Shown one piece after another: positions 45,226-54,147 of a stretch of DNA of 64,000 nucleotides. The stretch lies in contig NZ_CP071849.1 of assembly GCF_023716565.1 (NCBI RefSeq), positions 496,001 to 560,000 on the forward strand. Direction: 5' to 3'. This stretch comes from Vibrio sp. SCSIO 43136. Its GTDB lineage: Bacteria > Pseudomonadota > Gammaproteobacteria > Enterobacterales > Vibrionaceae. Position numbers and translations under genes: made by a program. The first letter of the stretch is position 1. Every line of letters starts with the position of its first letter. The notes beneath the pieces were generated by a model. It was not told where the DNA came from. It made no database searches and saw nothing but the letters and a program-made list of their open reading frames with translations.

Positions 45226-46695
45226 TCAGGATAAGAGTGCTTTAAGCGTCAAAGGTTTGTCTGATAAGCCCATTTGCTGAGCAGGCGTCAATCCATCTTT
45301 ATGTTGGTAGCATAAATTATGCCATGCACGGAAAATATCTAGCAGCGGTAAAAGACCACCTGGTCGTAATTTCCTGCGGGGCTCATTGACAAAGCTTTCA
45401 AACAAAACGTGGAATCTTTGCTGATAAAACTCAGGCTGATTCGTGGTTGCATGCTTCAACCAATATTCGCTATCGTTGCGCTCCCCAGCAAGATGACAGA
45501 TGCCTTTACTTGCTTTCTGGTGCGACTTAATCGCCCATCGGTCACGCCACCAACCAACATGCACGATGTCAATTTTTTGGTCGGTATATGCCGCATCCCA
45601 TTGGCTGTCTTCTTCTACATAGATTAAGTCAGCAGTTTTGTTTTGGATCGGTTTACGGTAAATGCTTAACGCCGCCGAACGCAGCACAGGGTCTTGAGGC
45701 ATATACAAAATGACGGGCTTATCTTCGCCACAAGAGTTAAGGATATTCAGATAGTGCGCATAGCTGGTGTATGGCGGCCTGATCAGTGCCCCTTTTGATG
45801 GGTGATTGAAAGCGGCGAGGTTACCCATAGGATCTTCGACATTCCCACGCGCCAAAATTTGTTGATACTTATGGTCAATTTTCTGGCGTAGGTTGTCGCT
45901 GTTGGTGCTCGGTAGCGCTGCACCTTCAGGAGAATATTCACTCGAAACAAAGCGAGCGGGAAATTCATAAGGGTTGTGTAGTTCAGTGCCTTGAGGCTCT
46001 TCATCAAAAGAGTAGTTCACGTGCTGACTATGTACATAGCCAGAATTTGCGTCGCAGGTAACAAACCAAAATACGCCATTATTGCTTTTTGGTTGTAGCG
46101 GGGTGTATTGAGAGGCCAAGGTAAAGCTATCGGCGTGCTTTAACCAGCGAGCGTCAAACATCGCAAGTTTGCGTCGGCAACGACTAGCAATTTGATCAAC
46201 GTGATCGTAAAAGGTTTTTGGGTTGATGCTAAGTTTTCGGCAGATTTCTCGTACCGAATAGCCTGTGAACAGATAACCGAGCAAAACTTCTTGCAGGGTT
46301 ATCTTGGCATTACTTCCCGACCATTTATCAACGAAGGTCGATTGACAAACTTTACAGCGGTATCTCTGACGATCGCCGCTAAAGCCAAATGAATGGTAGA
46401 GATGTTTGTGGGTATGTACCGTTTTACCAAAGCTATCACACTCAGGGTTTCGGCAGGCAGGAAGGCCGTCGCTGTGAACGTGGCGTAAACGCGTCAGTTC
46501 GTTAACGACCTCCTGATTATTAAGTAAGGGGGGGAAAGCACCGCATTCTCGACAAACCATCGCTGGACGCTTTGGGTTTGCGTGCTGCAAAACATAATGC
46601 TTTGCATCACTCAATCCAAAGTTGTCACACGCCAATGTTTTACAAAAGTTGAGTTGCAGACCTTCGGCGTCCTTTGGTAGTTGGTCGTACGACAC
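45226..46695 (-). CDS. Zinc-ribbon, HTH and DDE-like protein, probable domesticated transposase
   Basis: This 489-residue protein has several zinc-binding cysteine pairs in its first 130 residues (MVCRECGAFPP, ACRNPECDSF, YRCKVCQSTFV), then a helix-turn-helix (SVREICRKLSINPKTFYDHV), a beta-rich region with WFVTCDANSGY that looks like the first DDE strand, a later YMPQDPVLR, and the C-terminus DGLTPAQQMGL typical of DDE transposases. This is the plan of zinc-ribbon transposases such as IS1/IS1595 relatives, but I see no terminal inverted repeats or target duplication and the neighbours are conserved chromosomal genes. Proteins like it appear as single-copy conserved Vibrio genes. Host function unknown. 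Confidence 0.7.
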   Translation of the reverse strand: MSYDQLPKDAEGLQLNFCKTLACDNFGLSDAKHYVLQHANPKRPAMVCRECGAFPPLLNNQEVVNELTRLRHVHSDGLPACRNPECDSFGKTVHTHKHLYHSFGFSGDRQRYRCKVCQSTFVDKWSGSNAKITLQEVLLGYLFTGYSVREICRKLSINPKTFYDHVDQIASRCRRKLAMFDARWLKHADSFTLASQYTPLQPKSNNGVFWFVTCDANSGYVHSQHVNYSFDEEPQGTELHNPYEFPARFVSSEYSPEGAALPSTNSDNLRQKIDHKYQQILARGNVEDPMGNLAAFNHPSKGALIRPPYTSYAHYLNILNSCGEDKPVILYMPQDPVLRSAALSIYRKPIQNKTADLIYVEEDSQWDAAYTDQKIDIVHVGWWRDRWAIKSHQKASKGICHLAGERNDSEYWLKHATTNQPEFYQQRFHVLFESFVNEPRRKLRPGGLLPLLDIFRAWHNLCYQHKDGLTPAQQMGLSDKPLTLKALLS

Positions 46696-46717
46696 AATCG
46701 CCCCCTCGGGATAATTC

Positions 46718-47428
46718 TTAAATATTGATCGCCGTTTCTAGAGCAACTTTCATCATGTCATTGAACGATTTTTGGCGATCTTCAGAAGAAAGTTTCTCAC
46801 CACGTAGAATGTGGTCAGATACGGTAAGGATAGTTAGCGCTTTTGCACCAAGGTCTGCGGCTACACCGTAGATACCAGCGGCTTCCATATCGACGCCTAA
46901 GATGCCTAGCTTCTTCATCGTTTCGAAGATTTCTGGCTCTGGTGTGTAGAACAGATCAGCTGAGAAGATGTTGCCCACTTTGATTGGTACGTCTAGCTCA
47001 CGGGCTTGTTTTACAGACTCTTCTAACAGTCCAAAGTCAGCAATGGCTGCGAAGTCATGGTTTGCAAAACGGATTCGGTTAACTTTAGAGTCGGTAGAAG
47101 CACCCATACCGATCACAACGTCCATCAGTTTAACGTCATCACGTACAGCACCACAGCTGCCCACACGAATGATGTTCTTCACGCCGTAATCTGCGATCAG
47201 CTCATGAACGTAGATGCAGCACGAAGGAATGCCCATGCCGTGGCCCATCACAGATACTTTTTTACCTTTGTATGTACCTGTGTAGCCAAACATATTACGA
47301 ACGTCACATACTTGCTTTACATCGTCTAGGAAGGTTTCTGCGATGTACTTTGCACGTAGTGGATCACCTGGCATCAGAACAGTTTCTGCAAAATCACCAG
47401 CTTGTGCATTGATATGTGGGGTAGCCAT
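46718..47428 (-). CDS. deoD: Purine nucleoside phosphorylase DeoD-type
   Basis: This 236-residue hexameric-type enzyme splits purine (deoxy)ribonucleosides with phosphate. It has [23 protein letters not shown] and [10 protein letters not shown], with the catalytic Asp in TVSDHI, all as in E. coli DeoD. Start at 47428 (MATPHINAQ) follows GGAG at 9 bases; the longer frame adds five codons. It is alone, not with deoCAB, and probably is a second DeoD of the genome, as Vibrio usually has another copy in the deo operon. The zinc-ribbon protein gene lies 22 bp downstream. Confidence 0.93.
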   Translation of the reverse strand: MATPHINAQAGDFAETVLMPGDPLRAKYIAETFLDDVKQVCDVRNMFGYTGTYKGKKVSVMGHGMGIPSCCIYVHELIADYGVKNIIRVGSCGAVRDDVKLMDVVIGMGASTDSKVNRIRFANHDFAAIADFGLLEESVKQARELDVPIKVGNIFSADLFYTPEPEIFETMKKLGILGVDMEAAGIYGVAADLGAKALTILTVSDHILRGEKLSSEDRQKSFNDMMKVALETAINI

Positions 47429-47735
47429 AAAGTTGAACTCCATTGCTTGGTAACTGTGGAAGGAGCACAGTGTATTACCAATATTGTTGAAATAAGTTGT
47501 TTCGTTGGATGCAATATTAGCCTTGTAAACAGGAGCTCCTTGCGACGGTTGTCACAAAAACACTGAGGTTATACTTTTTTTTGGTCATTGATAACTAATT
47601 CTGTTGAAAGGGGGAAGGCAATCGATTTGCTTACTTGTACAGAGAAAACTCATGTTGTACATGATAAATGTTTGTACAACTTTTAGGGTTGTGCTATAAA
47701 AGTTGTACAAACAAAAAACTTGTAGAGGGTGAGTT
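47429..47735. other. Divergent spacer deoD / light operon
   Basis: This 307-bp region contains no gene. The deoD promoter lies at the left. The right half holds four TTGTACA copies and a good promoter for the rightward operon, given as separate entries. Confidence 0.6.
47635..47709 (+). promoter_or_regulatory. Promoter with four TTGTACA operators before the MerR/photolyase operon
   Basis: TTGTACA occurs at 47635-47641, 47655-47661, 47672-47678 and 47703-47709, with a degenerate TTGTAGA at 47720. A promoter of TTGTAC (47672-47677), a 17-bp spacer and TATAAA (47695-47700) is embedded: the third copy overlaps the -35 box and the fourth sits directly after the -10 box, ideal for a repressor. TGTACA-type repeats are, from memory, the boxes of LitR/CarH-like MerR regulators of light-induced genes, and such a gene is the second in this operon. 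Confidence 0.75.
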
Positions 47736-48686
47736 ATGGAAAACGTAATTAAGATTGGTGTGAGCGCATGTGTCGTTGGCCACAAAGTTCGTTTCGACTC
47801 TGGTCACAAGACCAGCGCATTTCTTTCTAAGGAGCTCAGCCCCTACGTAGAGTTTATGCCGATATGCCCTGAAGTGGCGATCGGTATGTCGGTACCAAGA
47901 CCAACCATTCGTTTGCAATTTAAAGGGGAACGCATTGCTTTGGTCGAGACGAAGAATACAGACAACGAACATACCGATAAGATGGTGGCATTTTCCGACC
48001 AAAAGGCACGAGAGTTGATTGATGAGCAACTGTGTGGCTACGTGGTATGTCGCAACTCTCCAACTTGTGGCATGGAGAAAGTCAAAGTCTACTCAAAGCA
48101 TAATGCGGAGAAAATTGGGGTAGGTTTGTACACACAAAAACTGATCGAGCACATGCCTTGGTTACCTATTGAAGAAGATGGCCGCTTGACCGACCCATAC
48201 TTGAAAGAGAACTTCATTCTACGCGTGTTTGCATTGAGTGACTTTTATCAAACCATGGGTGACAACCCAACCGCTGGTAAGGTCGTTGCATTTCACTCTC
48301 GCTACAAGTTGACCTTGATGGCGCACCACCCAGAGTCCTACAAGGAACTCGGTCGCTTAGTTGCAAACTTGGGTGATGTAGACATTGATTCTTTTATCAA
48401 TGAATATAGATTGCTGTTTATGAATGCCTTGAAACACCGTGCCAACCGCAAGACAAACACTAACGTCTTGATGCATTTGCAAGGATATTTGAAAAACTCG
48501 TTGGACAAGCAGCAAAAGAAAGAGCTAGCGGAATTGATTTTGGATTATCGTAGCGGTATTTCTCCGTTACTCGCCCCGTTGACTCTGATCAAGCACCATT
48601 TGAGTCTTCACCCTGACGAGTATCTGTCCCAGCAGTGTTTCTTTCAGCCTTACCCACAGGAGTTACGTTTAAGATATGGGATGTGA
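47736..48686 (+). CDS. DUF523 and DUF1722 fusion protein (YbbK/YbgA-like)
   Basis: This 316-residue protein has an N-terminal DUF523 domain (GVSACVVGHKVRFDSG; FMPICPEVAIGMSVPRPTIR; CRNSPTCGMEKVKVY, with conserved cysteines that may bind metal or a cluster) and a C-terminal DUF1722/YbgA domain (about 175-316; FHSRYKLTLMAHHPESYKEL). The biochemical activity is not known to me; in many bacteria such genes lie beside photolyase, suggesting a role in the response to light damage. GAGGGTGAGTT precedes the ATG. The next gene starts 11 bp inside this one. Confidence 0.88.
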   Translation: MENVIKIGVSACVVGHKVRFDSGHKTSAFLSKELSPYVEFMPICPEVAIGMSVPRPTIRLQFKGERIALVETKNTDNEHTDKMVAFSDQKARELIDEQLCGYVVCRNSPTCGMEKVKVYSKHNAEKIGVGLYTQKLIEHMPWLPIEEDGRLTDPYLKENFILRVFALSDFYQTMGDNPTAGKVVAFHSRYKLTLMAHHPESYKELGRLVANLGDVDIDSFINEYRLLFMNALKHRANRKTNTNVLMHLQGYLKNSLDKQQKKELAELILDYRSGISPLLAPLTLIKHHLSLHPDEYLSQQCFFQPYPQELRLRYGM

Positions 48687-49473
48687 ACCAAAATACGCAA
48701 TACGAGATGTTTCAGAAAAAACGGGCGTAAAGCCAGTCACACTACGAGCTTGGCAGCGCCGCTATGGCTTGGTTCAGCCAGAACGCACTGAGAAAGGGCA
48801 TCGTCTTTATTCTGATGCCGATATCGAATTAATAAAGACGATTCAGAGCTGGTTAGAGAAAGGCGTATCCATTGGTAAAGTCAAAGAGCTACTCAACTCG
48901 GACTCATCTCCAGTTTTTGAGCAGCAAGATGAAGCGCCACAGCTTGCAGAAGTTGAATCAGTCTTGGCTGCGATTGCAAAGCTGCAGTACACCAAGAGCG
49001 AACAGATATTGAGCGGCATTTTTAAAGAATACCCAAGCCATATCGTCATCGAGCAAGCAATAAAGCCTATTTTAACCACTTTGGAAGTGGTCAAGAACAG
49101 TCAAAAGTCTCTGCAGTTAGGGCTTTTTAACTCTGTCGTGACTAGTGTCGTTGGAAAAATTGTCGACGCAGAAAACAAGGCTGGCAAAAAAAATAAGCTC
49201 CTGATGGTTAGCTTTGATGCTTTTGGTTCAATCCACGCTCGTATGGAGCTGGTTCAGAAGGTCGAGCAAGGTAATAGAGTGGTTTTAATCGAGTCCGTTG
49301 AAGACCTTGGCGGTCTTAAGGATATGCTGGCGACAGAGTTGTACACCGCCGTCTATTTTTATGCCAGCCAAGATATCCCTGCTAAGTTGGTCAGCAATAT
49401 CAAAGAGCTAAAACAGCAGGTTAATTGTGAGCTCGAGGCTTGTGAACTGCTGACTACACTACATTTCAATTAG
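48676..49473 (+). CDS. MerR-family regulator, LitR/CarH-like
   Basis: This 265-residue regulator has a MerR helix-turn-helix at the very start (AIRDVSEKTGVKPVTLRAWQ, RRYGLVQPERTEKGHRLYSD) and a C-terminal domain resembling the helical and Rossmann-like parts of cobalamin-binding regulators (about 95-265). The cobalamin DxHxxG signature (as ExxH in CarH's helical bundle) is not evident, so light sensing may depend on another protein, as for B12-free LitR homologues in Pseudomonas. It overlaps the previous gene by 11 bp and is followed by photolyase after 17 bp. The operon's TTGTACA repeats are its likely operators. Confidence 0.87.
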   Translation: MGCEPKYAIRDVSEKTGVKPVTLRAWQRRYGLVQPERTEKGHRLYSDADIELIKTIQSWLEKGVSIGKVKELLNSDSSPVFEQQDEAPQLAEVESVLAAIAKLQYTKSEQILSGIFKEYPSHIVIEQAIKPILTTLEVVKNSQKSLQLGLFNSVVTSVVGKIVDAENKAGKKNKLLMVSFDAFGSIHARMELVQKVEQGNRVVLIESVEDLGGLKDMLATELYTAVYFYASQDIPAKLVSNIKELKQQVNCELEACELLTTLHFN

Positions 49474-49490
49474 ACTCAATCGGGGTTGAT

Positions 49491-50909
49491 ATGCAATTAA
49501 TTTGGTTTCGACGAGACTTACGTACCATTGATAACCCCGCACTTTTGCAAGCGATTAAGTCGGGGCAGCCAGTGGTGGCGGTTTATACCGCTACGCCATT
49601 AACTTGGCAGTCTCATAATGTAGCCCCTATTCAGACAGACCTAACTTATAGACGATTACATTGCCTCAAACAGTCTCTCGCTGAGTTGGGCATCCCGCTA
49701 CTTTGTTCATCCTTGCCAACCTACGCAGATAGTGCGGAGGCTGTGGCGACGCTCGCTGAAACAGTTGGTGTAAGTGCAATTCACAGCAATCTAGAGTATC
49801 CCATCGATGAATCCCGCCGAGATGCATTACTAGATAGCAAGCTTGCGGCAAGCGACATCGAGATTTTTTGGTATCACGACCGTTGCGCTATGGTGCCGGG
49901 CAGTGTAATGAATCAACAAGGCGCTTACTTCAAGGTGTTTACACCTTTTAAAAAGGCTTGGATAAAGCAGTTTCTTTGGCATGAATGCTCTGTGACTGCA
50001 CCAGAGGCAGTAAGGCAACAAGCCAAGTTACCCCAGCTACCACAAGGCTGGACTGAGAATATTCCTGAGAGCGATGGAAGTAGCGATGCTTACCCTGTAG
50101 ATGACCAAGCGTTATCGAGCCGACTGAACCAGTTTGTTGAGCTGTCAGCCCCCGACTACAAGCTGCGTCGTGACTTTCCGAGTCAAGCGGCCACGAGTCA
50201 ACTCTCTCCCTACTTAGCTATCGGTGCAATCTCCGTCAAGCAATGTTTGGTGTCGCTACTCAATGTTCGAAATATTGATGAGCTGGGTGAAGGAGAGCAC
50301 ACCTGGCTGAGCGAGCTGATCTGGCGTGAGTTTTACCAGCATTTACTGGTCTTTGAGCCTCGACTTGCCAAAGGAGAAGCCTTTGTGAAGTGGAGTGAAA
50401 ACATTATCTGGCACTCTCGTAACGACTGGCTTTTAGCGTGGCAACAAGGGGCAACGGGTTATCCTATAGTGGATGCGGCCATGAGGCAGCTCAACCAAAC
50501 TGGCTGGATGCATAACCGTCTGCGCATGATTGTGGCGAGTTTCCTCACTAAGGATCTATTAATAAACTGGCGAGAAGGGGAGCGCTACTTCATGAGCCAG
50601 CTAATCGACGGAGATTTTGCTGCCAATAATGGCGGCTGGCAATGGTCAGCATCAACGGGATGTGATGGACAGCCTTATTTTCGTATCTTCAATCCGATCA
50701 CCCAAGGGGAAAAATTTGACCCTAATGGGGAGTTCGTCCGCAGGTGGTTGCCAGAGCTATCTGGCGTGCCAGACAAATTTATCCATAAACCTTGGCTTTG
50801 GCAGGGGTGTCAGGATCTCGCATATCCTTCACCAATAGTTGATCACAGCATACAAAGAGGATTAGCCTTAGAGATGTATCAACAAGCCAAAGAGATGGGT
50901 AATGAGTAA
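49491..50909 (+). CDS. phrB: Deoxyribodipyrimidine photolyase
   Basis: This 472-residue class-I CPD photolyase repairs UV dimers in DNA using light and FADH. It begins with the photolyase domain IWFRRDLRTIDNPAL and ends with the FAD/DNA region: WLSELIWREFYQHLL, WMHNRLRMIVASFL, NGGWQWSASTGCDGQPYF. Length equals that of E. coli PhrB (472). It is third in a light-responsive-looking operon after the DUF523/1722 and MerR genes and overlaps the L,D-transpeptidase gene by 8 bp. Confidence 0.95.
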   Translation: MQLIWFRRDLRTIDNPALLQAIKSGQPVVAVYTATPLTWQSHNVAPIQTDLTYRRLHCLKQSLAELGIPLLCSSLPTYADSAEAVATLAETVGVSAIHSNLEYPIDESRRDALLDSKLAASDIEIFWYHDRCAMVPGSVMNQQGAYFKVFTPFKKAWIKQFLWHECSVTAPEAVRQQAKLPQLPQGWTENIPESDGSSDAYPVDDQALSSRLNQFVELSAPDYKLRRDFPSQAATSQLSPYLAIGAISVKQCLVSLLNVRNIDELGEGEHTWLSELIWREFYQHLLVFEPRLAKGEAFVKWSENIIWHSRNDWLLAWQQGATGYPIVDAAMRQLNQTGWMHNRLRMIVASFLTKDLLINWREGERYFMSQLIDGDFAANNGGWQWSASTGCDGQPYFRIFNPITQGEKFDPNGEFVRRWLPELSGVPDKFIHKPWLWQGCQDLAYPSPIVDHSIQRGLALEMYQQAKEMGNE

Positions 50910-51807
50910 AACATGGAGCGTGCTTGCGTTGTTGCTGCTGACAGGCAGTTGCTTTGCAGCTCAATTTGAATTGCCAAAAGATGGCAGCCGTATCGTGGGG
51001 AAAGTACAACGTCACTTGGTCGGGGAAGGAGAGACCTTCGCCCAAATCGCCAAAGATTACGATATTGGTTTTCTCTCTTTGATGGCGGCAAACCGCGGGG
51101 TTGACCCATTTTTACCTGCCGAAGGCACCGTGCTGACGATCCCTTCCATGTTCATTCTTCCCCCCGTTGAGTACAAAGGTATCGTGATCAACTTGCCAGA
51201 GCTGAGGCTCTATTACTACCCAGAAGGCACTAACCAAGTTCACGTGTTTCCTGTTGGCATCGGACGTATCGGGCGCGATACACCGCAAATGAAAACCCAC
51301 GTTTCGGTGAAGATTCCAAATCCGACTTGGACGCCACCGGCCTCAATTCGTAAAGAGTATCTAGAAGAGAAAGGCATTGATCTACCCAAAGTGGTTCCCG
51401 CAGGTCCCGATAACCCGCTTGGAGATTATGCGCTTCGATTGGCGTACGGACGAGGTGAGTATTTGATCCACGGGACTAATAAGGATTTCGGTATCGGTCT
51501 TCGGGTGAGTGCTGGCTGTATTCGAATGGAGCCCAAAGATATCGAATGGTTGTTTGGTCAAGTACCTAAAGGTATTCAAGTACGGATCATTAATCAGCCA
51601 GTCAAGGTGACATTAGAACCCGACAGAAGCGTGTTTATGGAAGCGCATGAGCCATTGACGGAAAGTAACGGTGACAAACAAGAATTAGTATTACCGATGG
51701 AATTGGAATGGTGGATGGACGAGTTTGGGATATCTAACAGTAAAGCTCGTGCGGTGATTCAAGTTCAAAACGGCGTGCCGATTGAAATTGCAACCCCACC
51801 ACTGTAG
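50902..51807 (+). CDS. L,D-transpeptidase of the ErfK/YbiS/YcfS type
   Basis: This 301-residue periplasmic enzyme has a signal peptide (to about CFAA20), a LysM-like segment (HLVGEGETFAQIAKDYDI, about 33-75), and a YkuD catalytic domain with HGTNKDFGIGLRVSAGCIRM, where His, Ser-Ala-Gly-Cys and Arg form the active site. E. coli relatives (310-330 residues) attach Braun lipoprotein to peptidoglycan. Here the lpp gene lies just beyond, convergent, so enzyme and substrate are neighbours. Its start overlaps the photolyase gene by 8 bp; sharing a light-controlled operon is odd for a wall enzyme. Confidence 0.9.
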   Translation: MSKTWSVLALLLLTGSCFAAQFELPKDGSRIVGKVQRHLVGEGETFAQIAKDYDIGFLSLMAANRGVDPFLPAEGTVLTIPSMFILPPVEYKGIVINLPELRLYYYPEGTNQVHVFPVGIGRIGRDTPQMKTHVSVKIPNPTWTPPASIRKEYLEEKGIDLPKVVPAGPDNPLGDYALRLAYGRGEYLIHGTNKDFGIGLRVSAGCIRMEPKDIEWLFGQVPKGIQVRIINQPVKVTLEPDRSVFMEAHEPLTESNGDKQELVLPMELEWWMDEFGISNSKARAVIQVQNGVPIEIATPPL

Positions 51808-51831
51808 GTGAACACAAACTTCGCCAAACAA

Positions 51832-51864
51832 AAAGCCAGCGTGAGAGTTTTTTACGCTGGCTTT
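51832..51864. terminator. Terminator between L,D-transpeptidase and lpp
   Basis: AAAGCCAGCGT (51832-51842) pairs with ACGCTGGCTTT (51854-51864). It separates the convergent genes and can serve both; a smaller TGACG/CGTCA hairpin at 51878-51891 lies nearer lpp. Confidence 0.85.
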
Positions 51865-51903
51865 CTTATTGGAGCAAGTGACGCAAGCGTCAGTTCGCCT
51901 TAA

Positions 51904-52170
51904 TTATTTTTTGTAAGACTGAGCAATGTTGTCGATACGATCGTTAGCACGCTCTGCTTCTTCTTGAGCAGACATGGCAGCGTTCGCCGCTTTCTCAGCT
52001 TGCATTGTTGCTTGGTTTTGGCCTGATTGAAGGGTCTGAACTTGCTGTGATAGCTGCTCAACTTGGTTTGCTAGGCTGTCAATTTTTTCAGCCATTGGAT
52101 CTGGGCTGCTTGAACAACCAGCCAAAAGTAGAACGGAAGCACCAGCTGCAAGAATAAATTGTTTGCTCAT
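51904..52170 (-). CDS. lpp: Major outer-membrane (Braun-type) lipoprotein
   Basis: This 88-residue protein has a lipoprotein signal with LLLAGC20, an alpha-helical heptad-repeat body (EKIDSLANQVEQLSQQVQTL and following) with an Ala-rich half, and C-terminal SYKK whose last Lys should be joined to peptidoglycan. E. coli Lpp has 78 residues. It forms a trimeric coiled coil linking outer membrane and wall. AAGGAG precedes the ATG. The enzyme gene likely to attach it is next door at 50902. Confidence 0.93.
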   Translation of the reverse strand: MSKQFILAAGASVLLLAGCSSSPDPMAEKIDSLANQVEQLSQQVQTLQSGQNQATMQAEKAANAAMSAQEEAERANDRIDNIAQSYKK

Positions 52171-52500
52171 CTTTAAACTCCTTGTTGGATAGAAAAACGA
52201 ACCATCCTTTCTTTCCGGTTGAATCCAGCGATAGTTCGTTACCCACTAATAATATGGCATAAATTGCGTGATCGATGTGGGATTATTGAGAATTCGGTTA
52301 AAAAACTCCCCAAAACTTCAGCCTTATCCTACGATATCTAAGTTTTAGTGCGATTTAATCGTTATAAATCGATGCTTTTTTTATGTGATCTATACCCCTT
52401 TTTTCTTAAAGGGAGTATCATTGCGGGCTACTTGGCAGCCAGTACCATAGTTCGTGTTGAAATGGGTGGCTTACCATCATCAAACTGTTCGGAGAATCCT
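52171..52500. other. Divergent spacer lpp / helicase with long leader
   Basis: This 330-bp region holds the lpp promoter and that of the helicase. The part 52348-52500 is open in the helicase frame but has no family similarity and is interpreted as an untranslated leader of the helicase mRNA; GATTGAATCC-like AT-rich promoter elements lie around 52200-52350. No gene is seen. Confidence 0.5.
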
Positions 52501-53844
52501 TTGCAATTTAAAGATTTGGGTCTTGATAACCGCCTATTGAAAACCCTAAAGCACTACGACTTTGCTAGTGCTACTGATATCCAGCGTCAAGCGATACCTG
52601 TAGCGATTGCTGGTAAAGATCTATTGGCATCATCAAAAACTGGCTCGGGCAAAACCTTAGCGTTTGTGCTTCCGATGCTGCACAAATCTCTAAAGACTAA
52701 AGCATTTTCATCGAAAGACCCACGTGGTGTTATTCTTGCTCCAACCCGTGAGTTGGCAAAGCAGGTGTTTACAGAGCTTCGCTCTATGCTTAACGGTCTT
52801 TCTTACGAAGCCACACTTGTCGTTGGTGGTGAGAACTTTAACGACCAGGTAAAAGCACTGCGCCGCTACCCAAAGTTTATCGTCGCAACTCCAGGTCGTC
52901 TTGCTGACCACCTAGAGCACCGTTCGCTTTTTCTTGATGGCCTAGAAACGCTAGTGCTAGATGAAGCTGACCGTATGCTTGATCTTGGTTTTGCACCAGA
53001 GCTTAAACGTATCCATAAAGCGGCAAAACACCGTCGTCGTCAAACCTTGATGTTCTCAGCAACGCTGGATCACGCAGAAGTGAGTGATATGGCTTCTGAG
53101 ATGCTTAGTGATCCTAAGCGCATCTCTGTGGGTTCTTCAAATGAACAGCACAGTGATATCACCCAGAAGTTCTACCTATGTGATCACTTAGATCATAAAG
53201 AAGCGATCCTAAATCGTATTATCGATGAAGCTGAATACCGTCAGGTAATTATCTTTACTGCCACACGTGCAGATACTGATCGTCTAACTGATCTGCTTAA
53301 TGAGCGTCAGCTCAAAGCTATCGCTCTTAGTGGTAACATGAATCAGACCAAACGTAACACCATCATGAGTCAGTTTGAGCGCCACGTGTTCAAAATCCTT
53401 GTGACAACCGATGTTGCCTCTCGTGGTCTGGATATCGCTAATGTAACTCACGTTATTAACTTTGATATGCCTAAGCATACCGAAGAATACGTGCACCGTG
53501 TTGGTCGTACAGGCCGTGCGGGTAACAAGGGTGAAGCGATCTCCCTAGTGGGTCCGAAAGATTGGGATAGCTTTAAGCGTGTTGAAGCCTTCCTTAATCA
53601 GGAAATGAGCTTTGACGTATTAGAAGGTCTCAAGGGTAAGTTTAAAGGTTTCCGTCCTCGTAAACCAAATGCGGTGAAGAAAGCGCAAGAAACCAAAGGT
53701 AAGCGCCCAGTGGCTAAAAAAGTGGCGAAGAAGCCAGCCAAACGTGATAAAGGTTTCTACAATAATGTTGCTGTGGGTGATCAGGTATTTATGCCAAAGA
53801 AAAAGCCTAAGCCAACTAAGCCTGTTGAGCCAAGCGAAGATTAA
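52501..53844 (+). CDS. DEAD-box RNA helicase
   Basis: This 447-residue helicase has Q-motif (FASATDIQRQAIPVA), Walker A SSKTGSGKT, PTREL, DEAD in VLDEADRMLDLGF, SAT and HRVGRTGRAG. The basic C-terminal tail (KKPAKRDKGFYNNVAVGD...PKKKPKP) would bind RNA. I choose the TTG at 52501 (reading MQFKDLGLDNRLL), which has CGGAG seven bases before and matches the N-terminus of related Vibrio proteins as I remember them; the first ATG at 52462 has no such site. It is monocistronic with terminator at 53878-53905. Distinct from the RhlE type at 619. Confidence 0.88.
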   Translation: MQFKDLGLDNRLLKTLKHYDFASATDIQRQAIPVAIAGKDLLASSKTGSGKTLAFVLPMLHKSLKTKAFSSKDPRGVILAPTRELAKQVFTELRSMLNGLSYEATLVVGGENFNDQVKALRRYPKFIVATPGRLADHLEHRSLFLDGLETLVLDEADRMLDLGFAPELKRIHKAAKHRRRQTLMFSATLDHAEVSDMASEMLSDPKRISVGSSNEQHSDITQKFYLCDHLDHKEAILNRIIDEAEYRQVIIFTATRADTDRLTDLLNERQLKAIALSGNMNQTKRNTIMSQFERHVFKILVTTDVASRGLDIANVTHVINFDMPKHTEEYVHRVGRTGRAGNKGEAISLVGPKDWDSFKRVEAFLNQEMSFDVLEGLKGKFKGFRPRKPNAVKKAQETKGKRPVAKKVAKKPAKRDKGFYNNVAVGDQVFMPKKKPKPTKPVEPSED

Positions 53845-53877
53845 TTACTGCTCAGAGTACAAGTTAGATTGATAATT

Positions 53878-53906
53878 AGCCAGTGTAAATACGCTGGCTT
53901 TTTTTG
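53878..53906 (+). terminator. Terminator of the helicase gene
   Basis: AGCCAG (53878-53883) pairs with CTGGCT around 53894-53899 with extra pairing inside, followed by seven T. Confidence 0.85.
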
Positions 53907-53944
53907 TATTAAAATTGGTGCATTAATCAAGCAAGAATTTTAAA

Positions 53945-54014
53945 GTTTTACTTTATAATATATATAAACTCAATGTATTCCCGCTAGTCATTCCTGAGGT
54001 GTTTTACTTTATAA
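53945..54014. promoter_or_regulatory. Duplicated 14-bp motif upstream of the motor locus
   Basis: GTTTTACTTTATAA occurs perfectly at 53945-53958 and 54001-54014, 56 bp apart, in the AT-rich spacer before the lipoprotein gene. Each contains a -10-like TATAA. They may be tandem promoters or sites for one regulator. The 303-bp spacer (53845-54147) has no gene. Confidence 0.5.
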
Positions 54015-54147
54015 AATACTCATTTAATTGCCTTGCGTAAATAAGCTTCTTCGGTATATTTACAGCGATTTATCGAACGGATATTGCTGCAAATAATAAT
54101 TAGTAAAGTACTTATTCGTATTTTTAATGTCTATTTATGAGAAATAA

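Noticed and set aside
48676-49473. LuxR/LitR quorum-sensing regulator
   Set aside because: The quorum-sensing LitR of Aliivibrio is a TetR-type protein; this one is MerR-type, so the shared name is a coincidence.
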